From NCBI RefSeq assembly GCF_029962835.1, contig NC_080582.1, positions 16,810,032 to 16,874,031 on the forward strand: 64,000 bases of DNA. Direction: 5' to 3'. Every line of letters begins with the position of its first letter. Within the stretch, counting starts at the first letter, position 1. This DNA is from Magnolia sinica (lineage: Eukaryota; Streptophyta; Magnoliopsida; Magnoliales; Magnoliaceae). The notes below the pieces were generated by a model that did not search any database, was not told the origin of the DNA, and saw nothing but the letters and a program-made list of their open reading frames with translations. Positions 11,254 through 21,961 of this stretch are shown one piece after another. The position numbers and the translations under genes were made by a program.

Positions 11254-12299
11254 TGGTGAGCAAAGTGACCAAACCCCTGAAACCTAAAACACCTAGTGAC
11301 CCCACTTCCACGTGAACTAGACCCGAAAATCTCTTTACCCTTATCATCCTTAGGTCTGGGCTGAACATTAGGGGAAGGTTTGTTTTGGAATCCCGTGTTA
11401 GGTTTAGCCCTAGAGGGGTTGGCCTTAGTACCGGATTTGCAAAAGTCAAACCGCCTTCCCACAGATGCTTTAAGGTATTGCTCGACATCTAACACTATTT
11501 GGTACAACTATTCGATAGTGTCTATATCTTTGGCAAGCAATTCTCTCCTAATGTCAAGATGGAGGCCCATTTTAAAATGAGCAAGGGTGAGTACGGGGTC
11601 CTCATCAACCTCACAGCGGGTCGAGTACTCTTCGAATTTCTCAATATAGTCAGCAACACTCATGGAACCCTGTCGAAGAGACTACCACTCCTCAATCAAC
11701 CGCATGCGATAAGAGAAAGGAAAGTACTTCTCTTTCAGCGTTTCTTTCATTTCTCCCCAATGGACTATTAGGAGTTCCCTCGCTCTTTCTTTTTTTCGCT
11801 CAACCGTCGCCCAAAACCTCTTTGCTTAACCCACAAGCTTCATCTTGGCGAATCAGACTCGTCGAGCATCCAACATATCATACCACTCAAAATAATGGTC
11901 CATATCCGCCAACCAATCTAAAAAAGCTTTAGGGTCTAAGTAGCCGTCAAAAGTAGGGGCATCTATCCTAACTCCCTTGAGGAGTTGTACAACTGGGTCA
12001 TATTGATCATGATGTCCCTCACAGGGTGGGTGCACAGGTACGCGCCCATGACCAGCTCCTTGGCCGCTTCCATTCCTTAATCTAACCTCCTGACCAATTG
12101 CCTGAGATTGGGCATCCTCCCCAGTGGTGGGGTTTGCCCTGAAGGAAGCCTCTATTTCATCGAGGCGTTTATCTATGTGTTGTTCCAAATGCTTATTCAA
12201 GGACTCAACTTGCTGGGCTAACTTGGCCACTATTTCTTGTAGTTGCTCCATGTTTAGTGTGGGGTGCAAACCGAAACCGCGACCCGTAAGTGTGGGCAT
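11240..12299 (-). pseudogene. Gypsy gag with altered zinc knuckle
   Basis: The start at 12299 (MPTLTGRGFG) leads into a coiled-coil-like stretch (EIVAKLAQQVESLNKH) and the retrotransposon gag core (DPKAFLDWLADMDHYF). Stops and a frameshift break the middle, and it resumes at 11507 to give the zinc knuckle CFRFQGFGHFAHQC near 11240-11285. The second Cys of the CCHC motif has become Phe. The same gag family is present in the second gypsy element. Confidence 0.85.
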
Positions 12300-12495
12300 A
12301 CACTGACTTGCTCAACCTAAGGACCTGCTATGACAACTATATGCGTCTAAAAACTAAATGACCCTACGAGACTCCATATGAAGGAGATTACACACTGCTA
12401 CTAAAATTTAGCTATATATGATGGACTGAATGCATGAAGGACTCAAACAAACTAAACCCTAAATATATGGTGAATTCCCCTACAAGAACCCTAGG

Positions 12496-12508
12496 CTTTG
12501 ATACCAAA
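12496..12508 (-). other. Gypsy primer-binding site
   Basis: Directly after the 5' LTR on the minus strand the sequence reads TGGTATCAAAGCC, complementary to the 3' end of initiator Met-tRNA, the usual primer for this class. Confidence 0.85.
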
Positions 12509-12510
12509 TT

Positions 12511-13730
12511 TGATGCAGGACATGGAAAATTAAATATGATATGCAAGATTTCAGGCTTAGATCCTACCAATTCAGAAACAATCACACAAATTCCACGTCC
12601 CACATGAAAATCCAAACATTCAATTAAAAAGGGGAATCTATGCGGGTCCAAGCCGACATAGACTAGGACTGGACCAATAAAAATTATAAACCAAACGATG
12701 TCAAAGGGAAATAAAATCAACTACTCATGCATAAAAATCAGTCCCTAATCCAAGGGATTCCCTAATTTCAATTCAAGGAACCCTAAGGTGATAAGAAGGG
12801 GCAAATCAATTAGGGATCATGTAATCTAGGGTTAGGATTCATGAAAAACGGCTATGAGAGGATAAAAGAGGATAAAACCTGAGCTAAAAGATGATCCCGC
12901 GTGTGGACAGCAACAATGGCCCAGACGGACGTGCGTGTGATCCCGACCGCACTTGTGTGGGGCCCACTATTCAGAAAAAGGCCACCTTGGCCCTGGTCGG
13001 CCAGGGATGGACTCCAAGACCCCCAAATCTCAGCTCGATCCGATATACGGTTTGTGCGTGGTGCTCCGCCGAAGTTTCAGCTCGCCTGCGGGCCGAAATC
13101 TGGAAACCTGCTGTAATGAAGAAATCTGATGCAACAAAAGGACATATTTAAAGTACGGATGGTGGGGGAAGATGGAAAAAAAGATGATGGAAGATGGAGG
13201 TGAATTGAGATCGATGTGGCTTCGCACCACGGTAGTTAGCCCTTCGAAAAAGGAGGGCTTCGCACCCACTTTTGAATTCTTCCACAACTCATTAAGAGAG
13301 CAGAAAAATAAAGCAGGAATTTTTTATTAGCTTCAATGAATCAAAAGAACTAAAAGGGGTGCCTATTTATAAGAAAAATACTATACCCCAAAACTCGCAC
13401 CATGTGCACAACCTATTACTTGGCGATGAAGTTAATTAAAATAAAAACCAAATAGAGAAATCTAAAGCGTTCACAATGTTCTAAATAATAACAATAAGCA
13501 AAATCTAAAATATGAAATCAATCCGACGAGTGGGCCACAATCATGAAATCCCATAATGGGCTTTTCTTGACTATCGGGCCCACTTTTCTGAACCAAAACT
13601 TGTCTTCTAGCTAGGAGGCCCTCCTTGGACGTCGTCATCGAGCCAGATCGATGGTGGGGTCCTCCTTCTGTGTACGTACGTGCGTAGGGGTGGTGGTGTG
13701 CGGGCGTGCGTGTGCACGATGTCCTCATCA
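12511..13730 (-). repeat. Gypsy 5' LTR
   Basis: This 1220-bp LTR is the partner of 6372-7587; differences are scattered single bases and tiny indels. The duplication TATTA follows at 13731. The polymerase II start and poly(A) site expected in it were not located. Confidence 0.95.
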
Positions 13731-13735
13731 TATTA

Positions 13736-14572
13736 TATGATGCTTGATTGAAAGGCACAACGTCCTCTTTTTTTACCCAGATGGTACAAATGGGTTACAC
13801 CTTTCTGTAATATAAACCATTGATCTTGTGGGCCTATCATGGAAAGGTACAAGCAATGACATATACCATATCAGATAAACCTAGCCTTACGACAAAAATG
13901 AACAATTACAACAATGGTCCATATCCAATGCGCCCCAATTGAACAATTAGAATCACCTGATGGTGGAAACTCTTGGCGTTTCTTCCACCCACCATGGGAC
14001 CCACCATATGAAGAATTTGTCACCAAAATCTAGGCCCTGAATGTGCAGCTTAACCGCCAGGCAAATGCTAATTTGGGATTGTATGTTGAGAAATTACAGG
14101 GCTGCTCATCAGGAAACATACAGTTTGCTGACGTGTATGATTCCATATGTTATAGGGCAGTGGTTCAGTTATTCAAACCTCTGATCTGATTAGATGAAAA
14201 GTTGATGCAGGCTATCTCGGAAATCTTCAACATTGCAAGATCCTACCACTTAGATTAACGGACCACAAAAAGACCAGTAAGTAGACTGTCCCATATTCCA
14301 AGGAAAAAGTTCAATGATCACACGGTTGAAAAATCCCAATCTGGGAGATTTTTTTATGTCACCCATTCACGGGAGGCCCACCATATAAATGGTTTGGATT
14401 ATTGGAAAATGTCTCCACGTGTACGGAATCCAGCCAGTACATTTGTTGATGAGCATGTCCCTGTAAGTACTCCTTTCGAACAAAGAATAAAATATAGCCT
14501 TCTGCCAATACATAGAGCCTGAACTGAAGCCGGACAAAGCAAACATTTGAATAATTATAGATACCAGCATAC
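13736..14572. other. RPOT intron 11 sequence, no gene seen
   Basis: The stretch has no coding signal. It contains degenerate GGCCCACCATA-type palindromic pieces (about 13980-14000 and 14370-14385), like the MITEs elsewhere in the window, but I cannot fix their ends. Confidence 0.4.
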
Positions 14573-14643
14573 CTAGCAGCTATTCCAGAGTAGACATCTG
14601 CAGGCTTCTCTCCAGCAACCAAGTTGACCGAAGTTGCCCCTAT
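14573..14643 (-). CDS. RPOT: RPOT exon 11
   Basis: This 71-nt exon starts after a TGCAG acceptor and ends at AG|GTATGC. It encodes IGATSVNLVAG followed by EKPADVYSGIAA and two bases of Arg. This block directly follows motif A in phage-type polymerases. It joins exon 12 in phase. Confidence 0.93.
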
Positions 14644-15221
14644 CTGCATGAAACAGTTTGACAGCACAATGCCAGAAATTAGACAGGCATTACAAAGAGG
14701 CAGTTGATAAAGAAAAAAAGATATAAAATCCTTTGTCCTATTAATCCATACGAAAATTCTACTCAAGTATAAAGGTAAAGATAACAACACAATCATTATA
14801 ACACAACTTCCTCACCTCTTCCAGCACACCCATTAGAAGCTCAAAAACATCCCCTTCAAAATCCAATAGCTTACATCTAAAGGCTATGCTCACAGCAATG
14901 TTACTTGAAACACGAAACCCTGCATGTTTTCCATTCCAGATTGAGCAATCTGGATTATGGGTCTATTGAAATCTAGATTGATATTTTTAGCAACCTGAAG
15001 TTATGGATCTATACTCTTACTATTGCTTAAGTTTTTTTTTAAAAAAATTATATTTACAATATAGTCTATAATAATAACATTCATCATTTCAAATATAACT
15101 TGCATTATGAGTCCATATGTAAAACTATATTGCATATGCAGTGGATGTATTGGAGTGTTGTACATGACCCTATCCCTAGCATACCACATATTGGAGGATG
15201 TATCGTACTGCATGTCGTTCC
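14644..15221. other. RPOT intron 10, 3' end, nothing recognised
   Basis: This is AT-rich intron sequence between exon 11 and the left LTR of the second gypsy element. No coding signal or repeat boundary was seen. Confidence 0.4.
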
Positions 15222-15660
15222 TGATGATGTGAAACTAGGCTAAAATGATGCCCTGAGATTAGTCAATGGATTAGTATATCAATGAGAAACATAAAAATAT
15301 ATAATCTATCACATATATAAAAGCTACTCAAGTAAGCAATTATGTTTAGATTCAAGACCTAACTACAATCTTGCAGTATGGATCTTCAAAAAATATAGAT
15401 CAAACAGAAATAGGCTCAATGGAAGATGGGACTTCCATTTATAGCATAGGGATTGATCTACGTTCAAGGGGATTCACACATGTCCGTCAACAGTGAAGTA
15501 TTCTAGGCTTGGATTAATTGGGAATTACATTAAGGGTTCGGGATTGGGGATTCAAGGTTTCAGAATTGGGGATTTAGGAACTTGGGGTTTAAAAGTTAGG
15601 AAAATAGGAGAAAAGAAGAATGAAAGTGAGAAGATCGCTGTTCACGACACTATTCATAGG

Positions 15661-16765
15661 TAAGGGTGTACATCGAGTCGAGCTAGCCTCAGCTCAACTC
15701 GGCTCGAACACTGGCTGACCTCAGCTCGAACTTGGCTCGGCTCGGTCCTCGAGCCTGACTGGCCAGCTCAGCTCGGTTCGGTCAACAGCTCAGGCTGAGA
15801 TCGAGCGGAGTTTGCCATTGAGGCATTTCCACAAACACCTGAACTGCAACTTCAAAACCCCGTTGTTTTACAAACAGAAGCAATGGTTTTACAGGTATTT
15901 TCTCAAACACCTTCTAAGTAACATAAAAAACTAAAAAAAAAAAAACTAAAAACTAAAAACAAAAAAAAGTATTAGTTTCATGTACATACCTTCCTTCCCA
16001 CCAATGGCCACCACCGATAGAATGGCTGGTTTATAGTTGAGAACTCTGTGTCCTCTTCTGCAAGTAGACAGCTGTTCACAGACCCTGCACTTCACTCACT
16101 CAGTGCTTCTACTATCTATATCAAGATTGGCATTCTTCTGCTTACACTGCACTGAATTTCCCTGCAGCACCGGAGGCTCTTCGACCCTCCTTGTTGTGGA
16201 CAAAGGATTGGACATGTCCAGGACCAGATGTGCTCCTACAGCTTTGCTAGATATCTTCCTCTTCACAAGCTGAATATAGTGATCATGGCCTCTCTGACGA
16301 GCATAATCTTCAGGAGTAAACCCAGACACATCCCGTCCTTTCTCCCATGTTTGTATCCAATCCTGAACAATACAATTGATGAAAAAGCTAGTCCGCGTAA
16401 AATCATGACCAAAAGAATGGCATTTTTTCAAGTTCTCTATGAAGTGTGGTCCCCAACATGCACATGCTGACATATATGCCAAACCTTCCTTGCCACCAGC
16501 CACATTTCGTTGAGTCATTTTATCAAACAGTTGGTGAGCAACATCAATGGCAAAGTAATCGAGTCACCAAACTGGTCCGATCCGAGTTCGATTTGAGCTG
16601 GATTCGATCCGAGTCGAGTTGAGCTGGGGCCTGCTCGAACTCATTTTCGAGCTCAAAAAATCAGCTCGACTCGGCTCGAACTCAGCTTCGAACCGAGTCA
16701 AATCGAGCTTTTTCGAGTCGAGTCGAGCAAGCTAACCGAGCTAGCTTGGTTCGTGTACACCCCTA
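15661..16765. mobile_element. hAT-like element carrying an SPL gene piece
   Basis: The 1105-bp insertion has terminal inverted repeats (left TAAGGGTGTACATCGAG, right end ...TGTACACCCCTA) and an 8-bp duplication TTCATAGG/TTCACAGG (15653-15660 and 16766-16773). Both subterminal regions are packed with GAGCTCGA/CGAGC motifs, as in hAT elements. The central part encodes the C-terminus of a SQUAMOSA-promoter-binding-like protein and has no transposase. Eight-base duplications and TA-rich tips fit the hAT superfamily. Confidence 0.85.
16000..16362 (-). pseudogene. Captured SPL (SBP-box) gene C-terminal fragment
   Basis: After a TTCAG acceptor at 16363 the frame reads GFTPEDYARQRGHDHYIQLV, then LVLDMSN, and after one in-frame TGA at 16096-16098 goes on to KCRVCEQLS and YKPAILSVVAI. 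This matches the ankyrin end and last conserved block of the long SPL1/SPL12-type proteins. The intron upstream of the acceptor is kept, so the piece was copied from genomic DNA and not from an mRNA. It lacks the SBP DNA-binding domain and is not a gene in its own right. Confidence 0.8.
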
Positions 16766-17459
16766 TTCACAGGGGAGGAAAAAAGAAGGTATTGGTTTAG
16801 GTTAAGGTCTGATGCGGTCTGGATTGGGTTTTGATGTGATTTGGATTGGGTTTTGGTAAGAATGAGAGGTGGGAATGAATAGTGGAGATGGGTTGAGAAA
16901 AGTGAATAATAAAAGGAAATTTGAAAGAAATAGAGATAAAGAAAAGAAAATTTATCTAAATTAAGAGTAATGACTTCACACCATGGCTCAAACCATTCCA
17001 ATCACATGAAATTGCAAGGAGAAAAACTCTAGTAGATTCATAATAATCATAGCATGCTTAGATTAGGGCTCCCATAACCCTGAAATAGTCTCAACTTGGG
17101 GCTTTTACAAAAATACACCTCTCAATAAGGAAAAGACTTTAGTACCTCCTACTTTTAAGCAAAAATAAGACATAACTACCTAACTCTCTAACAAATATCA
17201 AATAACCCCTAGCTAGGGAGAAAAAAAGCGTCTCCACGTGAAAACTTATCTCCATGCTCCCAATAAGTAGCCCACATTTATTTCCTGAATGTAGGGTCTT
17301 CAATGATGCACCAAATATGCATGTCGAGTCTTCCACACACCTATGATCCAGAGTCGGGCCCCACGTAATGTCATCTAGTCATAAAGAAACTCAGGCTTGG
17401 GCCACAACTCATCTCCTTCTCTGATATACTCGATATGGTGCTCGGATGTCTTCATCAAC

Positions 17460-17960
17460 TCCCTTGGCTGAGAAGAGATCGCCTTTGGCAATATAAAGCT
17501 ACGGTGATACTCAAGAAGATTTGGGTCAATTCTCTAAAGCTCGCTCTACGTGATCCATGTACTATCTGACTCTACCTTATTCTCCCACTTGACAAGATAC
17601 TTCTGAAAACCTCCTTGCTCGGTGGAAACCACTTGCTCATCCAGAATACCCTCTATCTCTTCTCATCTAGCCAGTATGGATGGTAAAGGGGGCAAACAAT
17701 GAGAAGATGGGTCTGGTAAAGGCCATGGGTAAGGGTAGGAAGAAGGGACAATGGATGAAGCTTCTGGTCCTTAAATAGAGACGAGATCTTCCACATTGAA
17801 CATAGAGCTAATGCCCATGTCAGGTGGAAGATCCACAACATAAGCATTAGGACCACTCTTTTCAATATTCGATAAGGTCTAGCACTACGGGCATGTAATT
17901 TCTTCACGGCTCCTTGTGGAAACCGCTCTACCCTTATCCAAACCATGACATTAGATTGGC
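17460..17960 (-). pseudogene. Deleted gypsy integrase tail and chromodomain
   Basis: The frame 17946-17653 starts VMVWIRVERFPQGAVKKLHARS, matching the integrase C-terminus of the intact relative at about 8150. A chromodomain relic follows, with FQKYLVKWENK at about 17600. The N-terminal two thirds of integrase are missing. Confidence 0.8.
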
Positions 17961-17982
17961 TCCCAAAATTAGACTTAGCTCC

Positions 17983-18620
17983 CTAGGGAGTGGCCCTGAC
18001 ATTGGATTCACGAGAGTCGAATCGCCTCATGAATTGCGGTTTCAGATACCGCTCGAGTTCTTGCACCACTTGGTAGGAATGCTCTAGGGTGCTAACGTCG
18101 TGAGGAATAAGCTCATGCTGAAGCTCGGGTCGGAGGCCCATCCTGAAATGAGAAAGAGTCATTAATAGGTCCTCGATGTTACAACGCATCATATACTCAT
18201 CAAACTTGATAATGTACTTAGTCACGGGCATTGATCCTTGATGTAAGGATTGTCACTGATCCAAAAACTTCTTACGGTAAGAAAGAGGAAGGTACTTTTC
18301 CTTCGATATTTCTTTCATCTCGGCTCACAGTGAGACCAGATCATCTCCAAACCTCTCCATCTTCCGCTGGACATTTGTCCAAAGCAATTTGGCTTGGCCC
18401 ACTAACTTCATCTTGGCGAGCCTCACCCGACAGTGATCGGACATATCGTACCACTCAAAATAATAATGGTCAATGTCCGCAAGCCAATCGAGGAAGGCTT
18501 TGGGATCCAAGCGACATCATAGTTCAGAGCCTCTGCCTTCACACTTTTCATAACACGCTCATCAGGATCATGGTGGTCCTGATACTCTCTAAGGGGTGGC
18601 TGGGTACGTACCCCACCACG
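17983..18620 (-). pseudogene. Deleted gypsy gag
   Basis: The pieces 18510-18325 (DPKAFLDWLADIDHYYFEWY) and 18231-17983 (SMPVTKYIIKFDEYMMRC, FRMGLRPELQHEL, VQELERYLKPQF) match the gag of the 6372-13730 element. A stop at about 18325 separates them. The zinc knuckle has been removed by the deletion that joins this end to integrase. Confidence 0.8.
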
Positions 18621-19308
18621 GCTAACACCTCAACCATAGCCTCTTCCATGTACCTTAACTTGGTTTCCTCCAAATTGATCTCCAGCTTAAGATTGACCAT
18701 CTTCCCCATTATCGGGGTTTTCCTGAAGGGAGTTTTCCAGCTAGGTCATGCGAGTACGGGTCTCATTCCTGAGGGCTGCCAGTTGCTTACTGGTAGTTTT
18801 ATTGTAAGCCTCAATGGTCGCGAGACAGTTATTGATGGCATTGATAGCCTTGGCAAGCTATTCCGAATTCATAGTGGGATGCATACCAAAACCACGCCCA
18901 TTACAAGTGGGCATAAACCGGGGAACAAATGGAGACCATAAGAACTAAAGACTCTCAATGCAATGTTATGAGAATGGGAAGTCTACTAACCCCAGGCACG
19001 ATAATAGGAAAACCTACCCTAATTGCGATATGAAAACTCTATGCTAAACCCGCTCTAATACCAAAATTTGATGCAGGACATGAGACAAGGCTAAAATGAT
19101 GTCATGAGAGTAATCAATGAATTATCATATCAATGAGAAACATAAAAATATATAATCCACCGCATATATAAAAAATACTCAAGTAAGTAACTGTGTTTAG
19201 ATTCAGGACCCAACTACAATACTGCAGTATGGAACCTAAAAAAAAAAAAATACATCAAAGAGAAATAAGCCCAATGGAAGATGGGACTTCCATTTATAGC
19301 ATAGGGAT

Positions 19309-20029
19309 CAAGGTATTCCGTATCCGTAGCGGGTCGTAATGGTCCCCACCATTACTGATACGGGGGCGGAACGACCGTTACGACCTCCGTAAGGGTTGAA
19401 AATTTTCTTTTGCACAAAAAAAAAAAAAATCTGAAAAAATATCTAGAAAATCCAGAATAATATAAATATTCTAAATATATATTCATTTTTTGTTTTGAAC
19501 ATGTTTATGGTAGTATAACGGTCCACTCTTTGGTGACAGTGTTGTATCGGGCTGTCTGGTGAATTTGTGAACATGATTATGTCTCTAATGTTTACACATC
19601 ACAATCAAGCACTATAACTAGACATGGGAAAAAGGCATAAATACTACTTTTCAATTTGAAAAAAAAAAATGGCCCTTAGAGCTTCTATTCCCTCAAATCA
19701 CTTCAATCTACGGTTTTAATATTAAAAACTATAGTAATAGTGGTCGACATCTGTTGTAAAATGACCTAGGAGGATTTTTGGAATGAGAAAAGTGAAAAAA
19801 AAAAATGAGAGAAGAAAGTTTATTTAAATAGAAAAAAGTAGTCGTTTTTCAACCGTTACGGGAGTAACAGTCGTTATGCCCCGTAACCGCCTTTACGGCC
19901 ATCATAACGGCCGATACGGTCTTAAGAAACCAACCGCCCCGTTTCACCCCCGTATCGCGCAACGGTCATGGTCGTTACCTATACGTATCGGCCTTTACGG
20001 GCATATCGTAATGGATATGGAACACCTTG
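19309..20029. mobile_element. hAT-like MITE with CGTAACGG repeats
   Basis: The 721-bp insert has inverted ends CAAGGTATTCC and GGAACACCTTG and an 8-bp duplication ATAGGGAT/ATAAGGAT (19301-19308, 20030-20037). The homologous LTR at 15451-15466 shows the empty site. It is rich in CGTAACGG and its complement near both ends and has no coding capacity. Related copies are at 20640-21377, 22055-22403 and 35176-41050 (split). Confidence 0.85.
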
Positions 20030-20389
20030 ATAAGGATTGATCTACGTTCAATGGAATTCATACATGTCCATCAAGGGTCAAGTATTCTAGGTTTGGATTA
20101 ATTGGGAATTAGGTTAAGGGTTTATGATTACAGATTTAGGGTGGGGTTTAAAAGTTAGGAAAATATGAGAAAAGAGAAATTGAAGTGACTCATTTTTGGG
20201 GTAATGCTCTAAAATGATCTCTAAAAATAGATGAACGGTGTAGATATAATAAATACATCACTGTGGAGCCCATGTAACTTTGATCTACTTTGAACCGTTC
20301 GTACAACTCGGAGCTCGAGGAGTGTCAGCGCTCGTCTTAGCATGACACGTATCTACAGCAGCAAAATAGCTGGTGTTTTCCGATAGGAA

Positions 20390-20445
20390 ATGAAAAAGAA
20401 GGGAGAGAGAGAGGGAAACCGAAAAGAAAAGAGGGAAAGAAGAGG

Positions 20446-20479
<34 letters not shown>

Positions 20480-20535
20480 AGAAGAAGAAGAAGGCCCGTA
20501 GCAGCGCTGCAGCCACAGCCGCAGCAGTCCGAGAA

Positions 20536-20568
<33 letters not shown>

Positions 20569-20600
20569 AAGAAAGAAAGAAAGAAAAAAAAAAAAGGTAT
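20390..20600. repeat. Purine-rich low-complexity tract
   Basis: About 200 bases are almost pure A/G on the plus strand, with a (GA)n run at 20446-20477 and (GAA)n at 20530-20570. They are broken by one CG-rich patch around 20490-20530. Apparent open frames here are artefacts of composition. Confidence 0.85.
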
Positions 20601-20639
20601 GGTTTTTTTTTCCCTTTTTTTTTTTTTCCTATTTTCTTT

Positions 20640-21377
20640 AGCCCGTAACAGCCGATACAGGGACGTAACGGCCGTTATGGCCCGTAACGGGCGTAATGGC
20701 CCCGTAATGACCGTTACAGTCAAAAAATCGAGGGGGTGCCCGTTTCGACCCCATATCGCTTAACAATGTTGGCCGTTGACCGACATAGTATTTACAGTGC
20801 ACGGCTAGTGCACATGTGCACTATGCACATGCCACACAAGGTGGGGTCCACTGTGATGTGTATTAAAAATCCGCTCTATCCATTCATTTCTTCTCATAAT
20901 TCAAGATGTAGAGACCGAAATTGAAGCATTTCCAAATACCAGGCGGGCCCCAAATCAGGATTTTAGGGGCTGATCTGTCCGTTGGGCCACTTCCACAAGG
21001 ATCCAATGGTTGAAATTTGACGTGTACCGCTAATTTATGGTCCTCAGGCCATATATGAAGTTTTGAATCGAACGGATTGTGGGAACCCTGTGATCTTCCA
21101 TTCTGGACGATTTTCGGGCCTATTAATATGAGTGGCCTGATTTTCTCAAATCTCTGGCTTGTAATTTCTTCGATCTTGGACCCCTGGAGTCCGTCCCTTG
21201 CCTTGGTGACTTCAGAGCATCAAATCCATGCTTTTAGTACCCTTTTTCAGTCCAGGCTCTTAAATTCACCTTGCATCACAAACACGATTAAAATAGGGCG
21301 TTAATCGGTATCATGCTCGTAAAATTACCGTTACGTATCGGCAGATACGGCCGTATCGTAACGGATACGGGACACCT
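20640..21377. mobile_element. hAT-like MITE remnant with nested MITE
   Basis: CGTAACGG-type sequence occupies 20640-20765 and resumes at about 21300-21377, ending GGACACCTTG as in the 19309-20029 copy. The middle is filled by another element. The left end is not clear; GGTGTTTTCCGATAG at 20370 may be its start, with the purine tract added later. Confidence 0.6.
20770..21300. mobile_element. MITE nested in the hAT-like element
   Basis: This sequence includes AGTGCACATGTGCACT near 20805, GTGGGGTCCACTGTGATG near 20845 and CAAACACGATTAAAATA near 21280. It recurs in reverse orientation at about 58740-59230. It has no coding capacity. Exact ends were not resolved. Confidence 0.6.
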
Positions 21378-21961
21378 TGTAACTCCCTAACTCTCTAACA
21401 AATATAAAATAAACCCTAGCTAAGGAGAAAAATGTATCTCCACGTGAAAATATATCTCCATGATCCCAATAAGTAGCCCACATGCATCTCCCCAACGTAG
21501 AGTCTTCAATGATGCACCAAATATGCATGTGGGGTCTTCCATGCACCTACGATCCAGAGTCGGGCCCCATGTAATGATCATCTAACTATAAAGAAACCGA
21601 GGCGTGGGCCACAGCTCGTCTCCTCCTCTGATATACTTGATATGCTGCTTCCCATGCTACCAAAGCGACCCACAATCCAAGTAACCTTGCTCCGCACAAA
21701 TATCCCCACAAATTTCAAAACATCCATTCACCAAAATGCTCTTACAGAGGCTAAGGGTATGGAGATGGGGAAAAGTCAAGGTGATGAGGGACTTTTCCAC
21801 CTAAACTTCTTTCCCAAGATCTCACCCTTTCTCCATTCCATGCTTTAGAGTGGATCCTCTCTTGGTGAAGATTTTTCTGACCCCCTTTCAATCATCTCTG
21901 AATATGATAATTGCTTTCCAAAGAAAGAATCAGATGAACATATCAAAGGGGTCCTTACTCA

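Larger units (their letters stand above)
6372..13730 (-). mobile_element. Chromodomain Ty3/gypsy retrotransposon, full length
   Basis: The element is 7.36 kb with LTRs at 6372-7587 and 12511-13730 that are nearly identical by eye. It is flanked by a perfect 5-bp duplication TATTA (6367-6371 and 13731-13735). The LTRs start TGATG and end CATCA. Reading on the minus strand, the primer site TGGTATCAAAGCC follows the 5' LTR, then come gag, protease, reverse transcriptase, RNase H, integrase and a chromodomain, so it is a chromovirus-type element. The coding region has several stops and frameshifts and is not functional. It sits in RPOT intron 11 in the same orientation as the gene. Confidence 0.95.
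15222..17457 (-). repeat. Deleted gypsy element, 3' LTR with insertion
   Basis: The LTR starts TGATG and ends TCTTCATCA. Removing the hAT-like insertion at 15661-16765 leaves about 1.1 kb that aligns with 19069-21650. A purine-rich AAGGGAGT (minus strand) sits just inside the element at about 17458-17466. Confidence 0.8.
15222..21650 (-). mobile_element. Internally deleted gypsy retrotransposon
   Basis: Two LTR copies (15222-17457 and 19069 to about 21650) enclose only 1.6 kb of coding remnant. On the minus strand the primer site TGGTATTAGAGCGGG follows the 5' LTR at about 19064. Gag is fused directly to the integrase tail and chromodomain, so protease, reverse transcriptase, RNase H and the integrase core are gone. 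Both LTRs have been enlarged by later insertions. The outer end of the 5' LTR (near 21650) lacks the expected TCATCA, so the right boundary and the target duplication are uncertain. It lies in RPOT intron 10 in the sense of the gene. Confidence 0.85.
19069..21650 (-). repeat. Deleted gypsy element, 5' LTR with insertions
   Basis: The LTR begins TGATGCAGGACATGAG and aligns with 15222 onward. Extra sequence at 19309-20029 and about 20190-21377 is absent from the other LTR. The alignment resumes at AACTCCCTAACTCTCTAAC (21379) and is lost near 21650. Confidence 0.75.

Noticed and set aside
18231..18941. 236-codon open frame on the plus strand
   Set aside because: It is the antisense of the gag remnant on the minus strand and resembles no protein.
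20337..20723. Open frames over the purine tract on both strands
   Set aside because: Low-complexity translation (Glu/Lys/Arg or Ser/Phe runs) with no other support.
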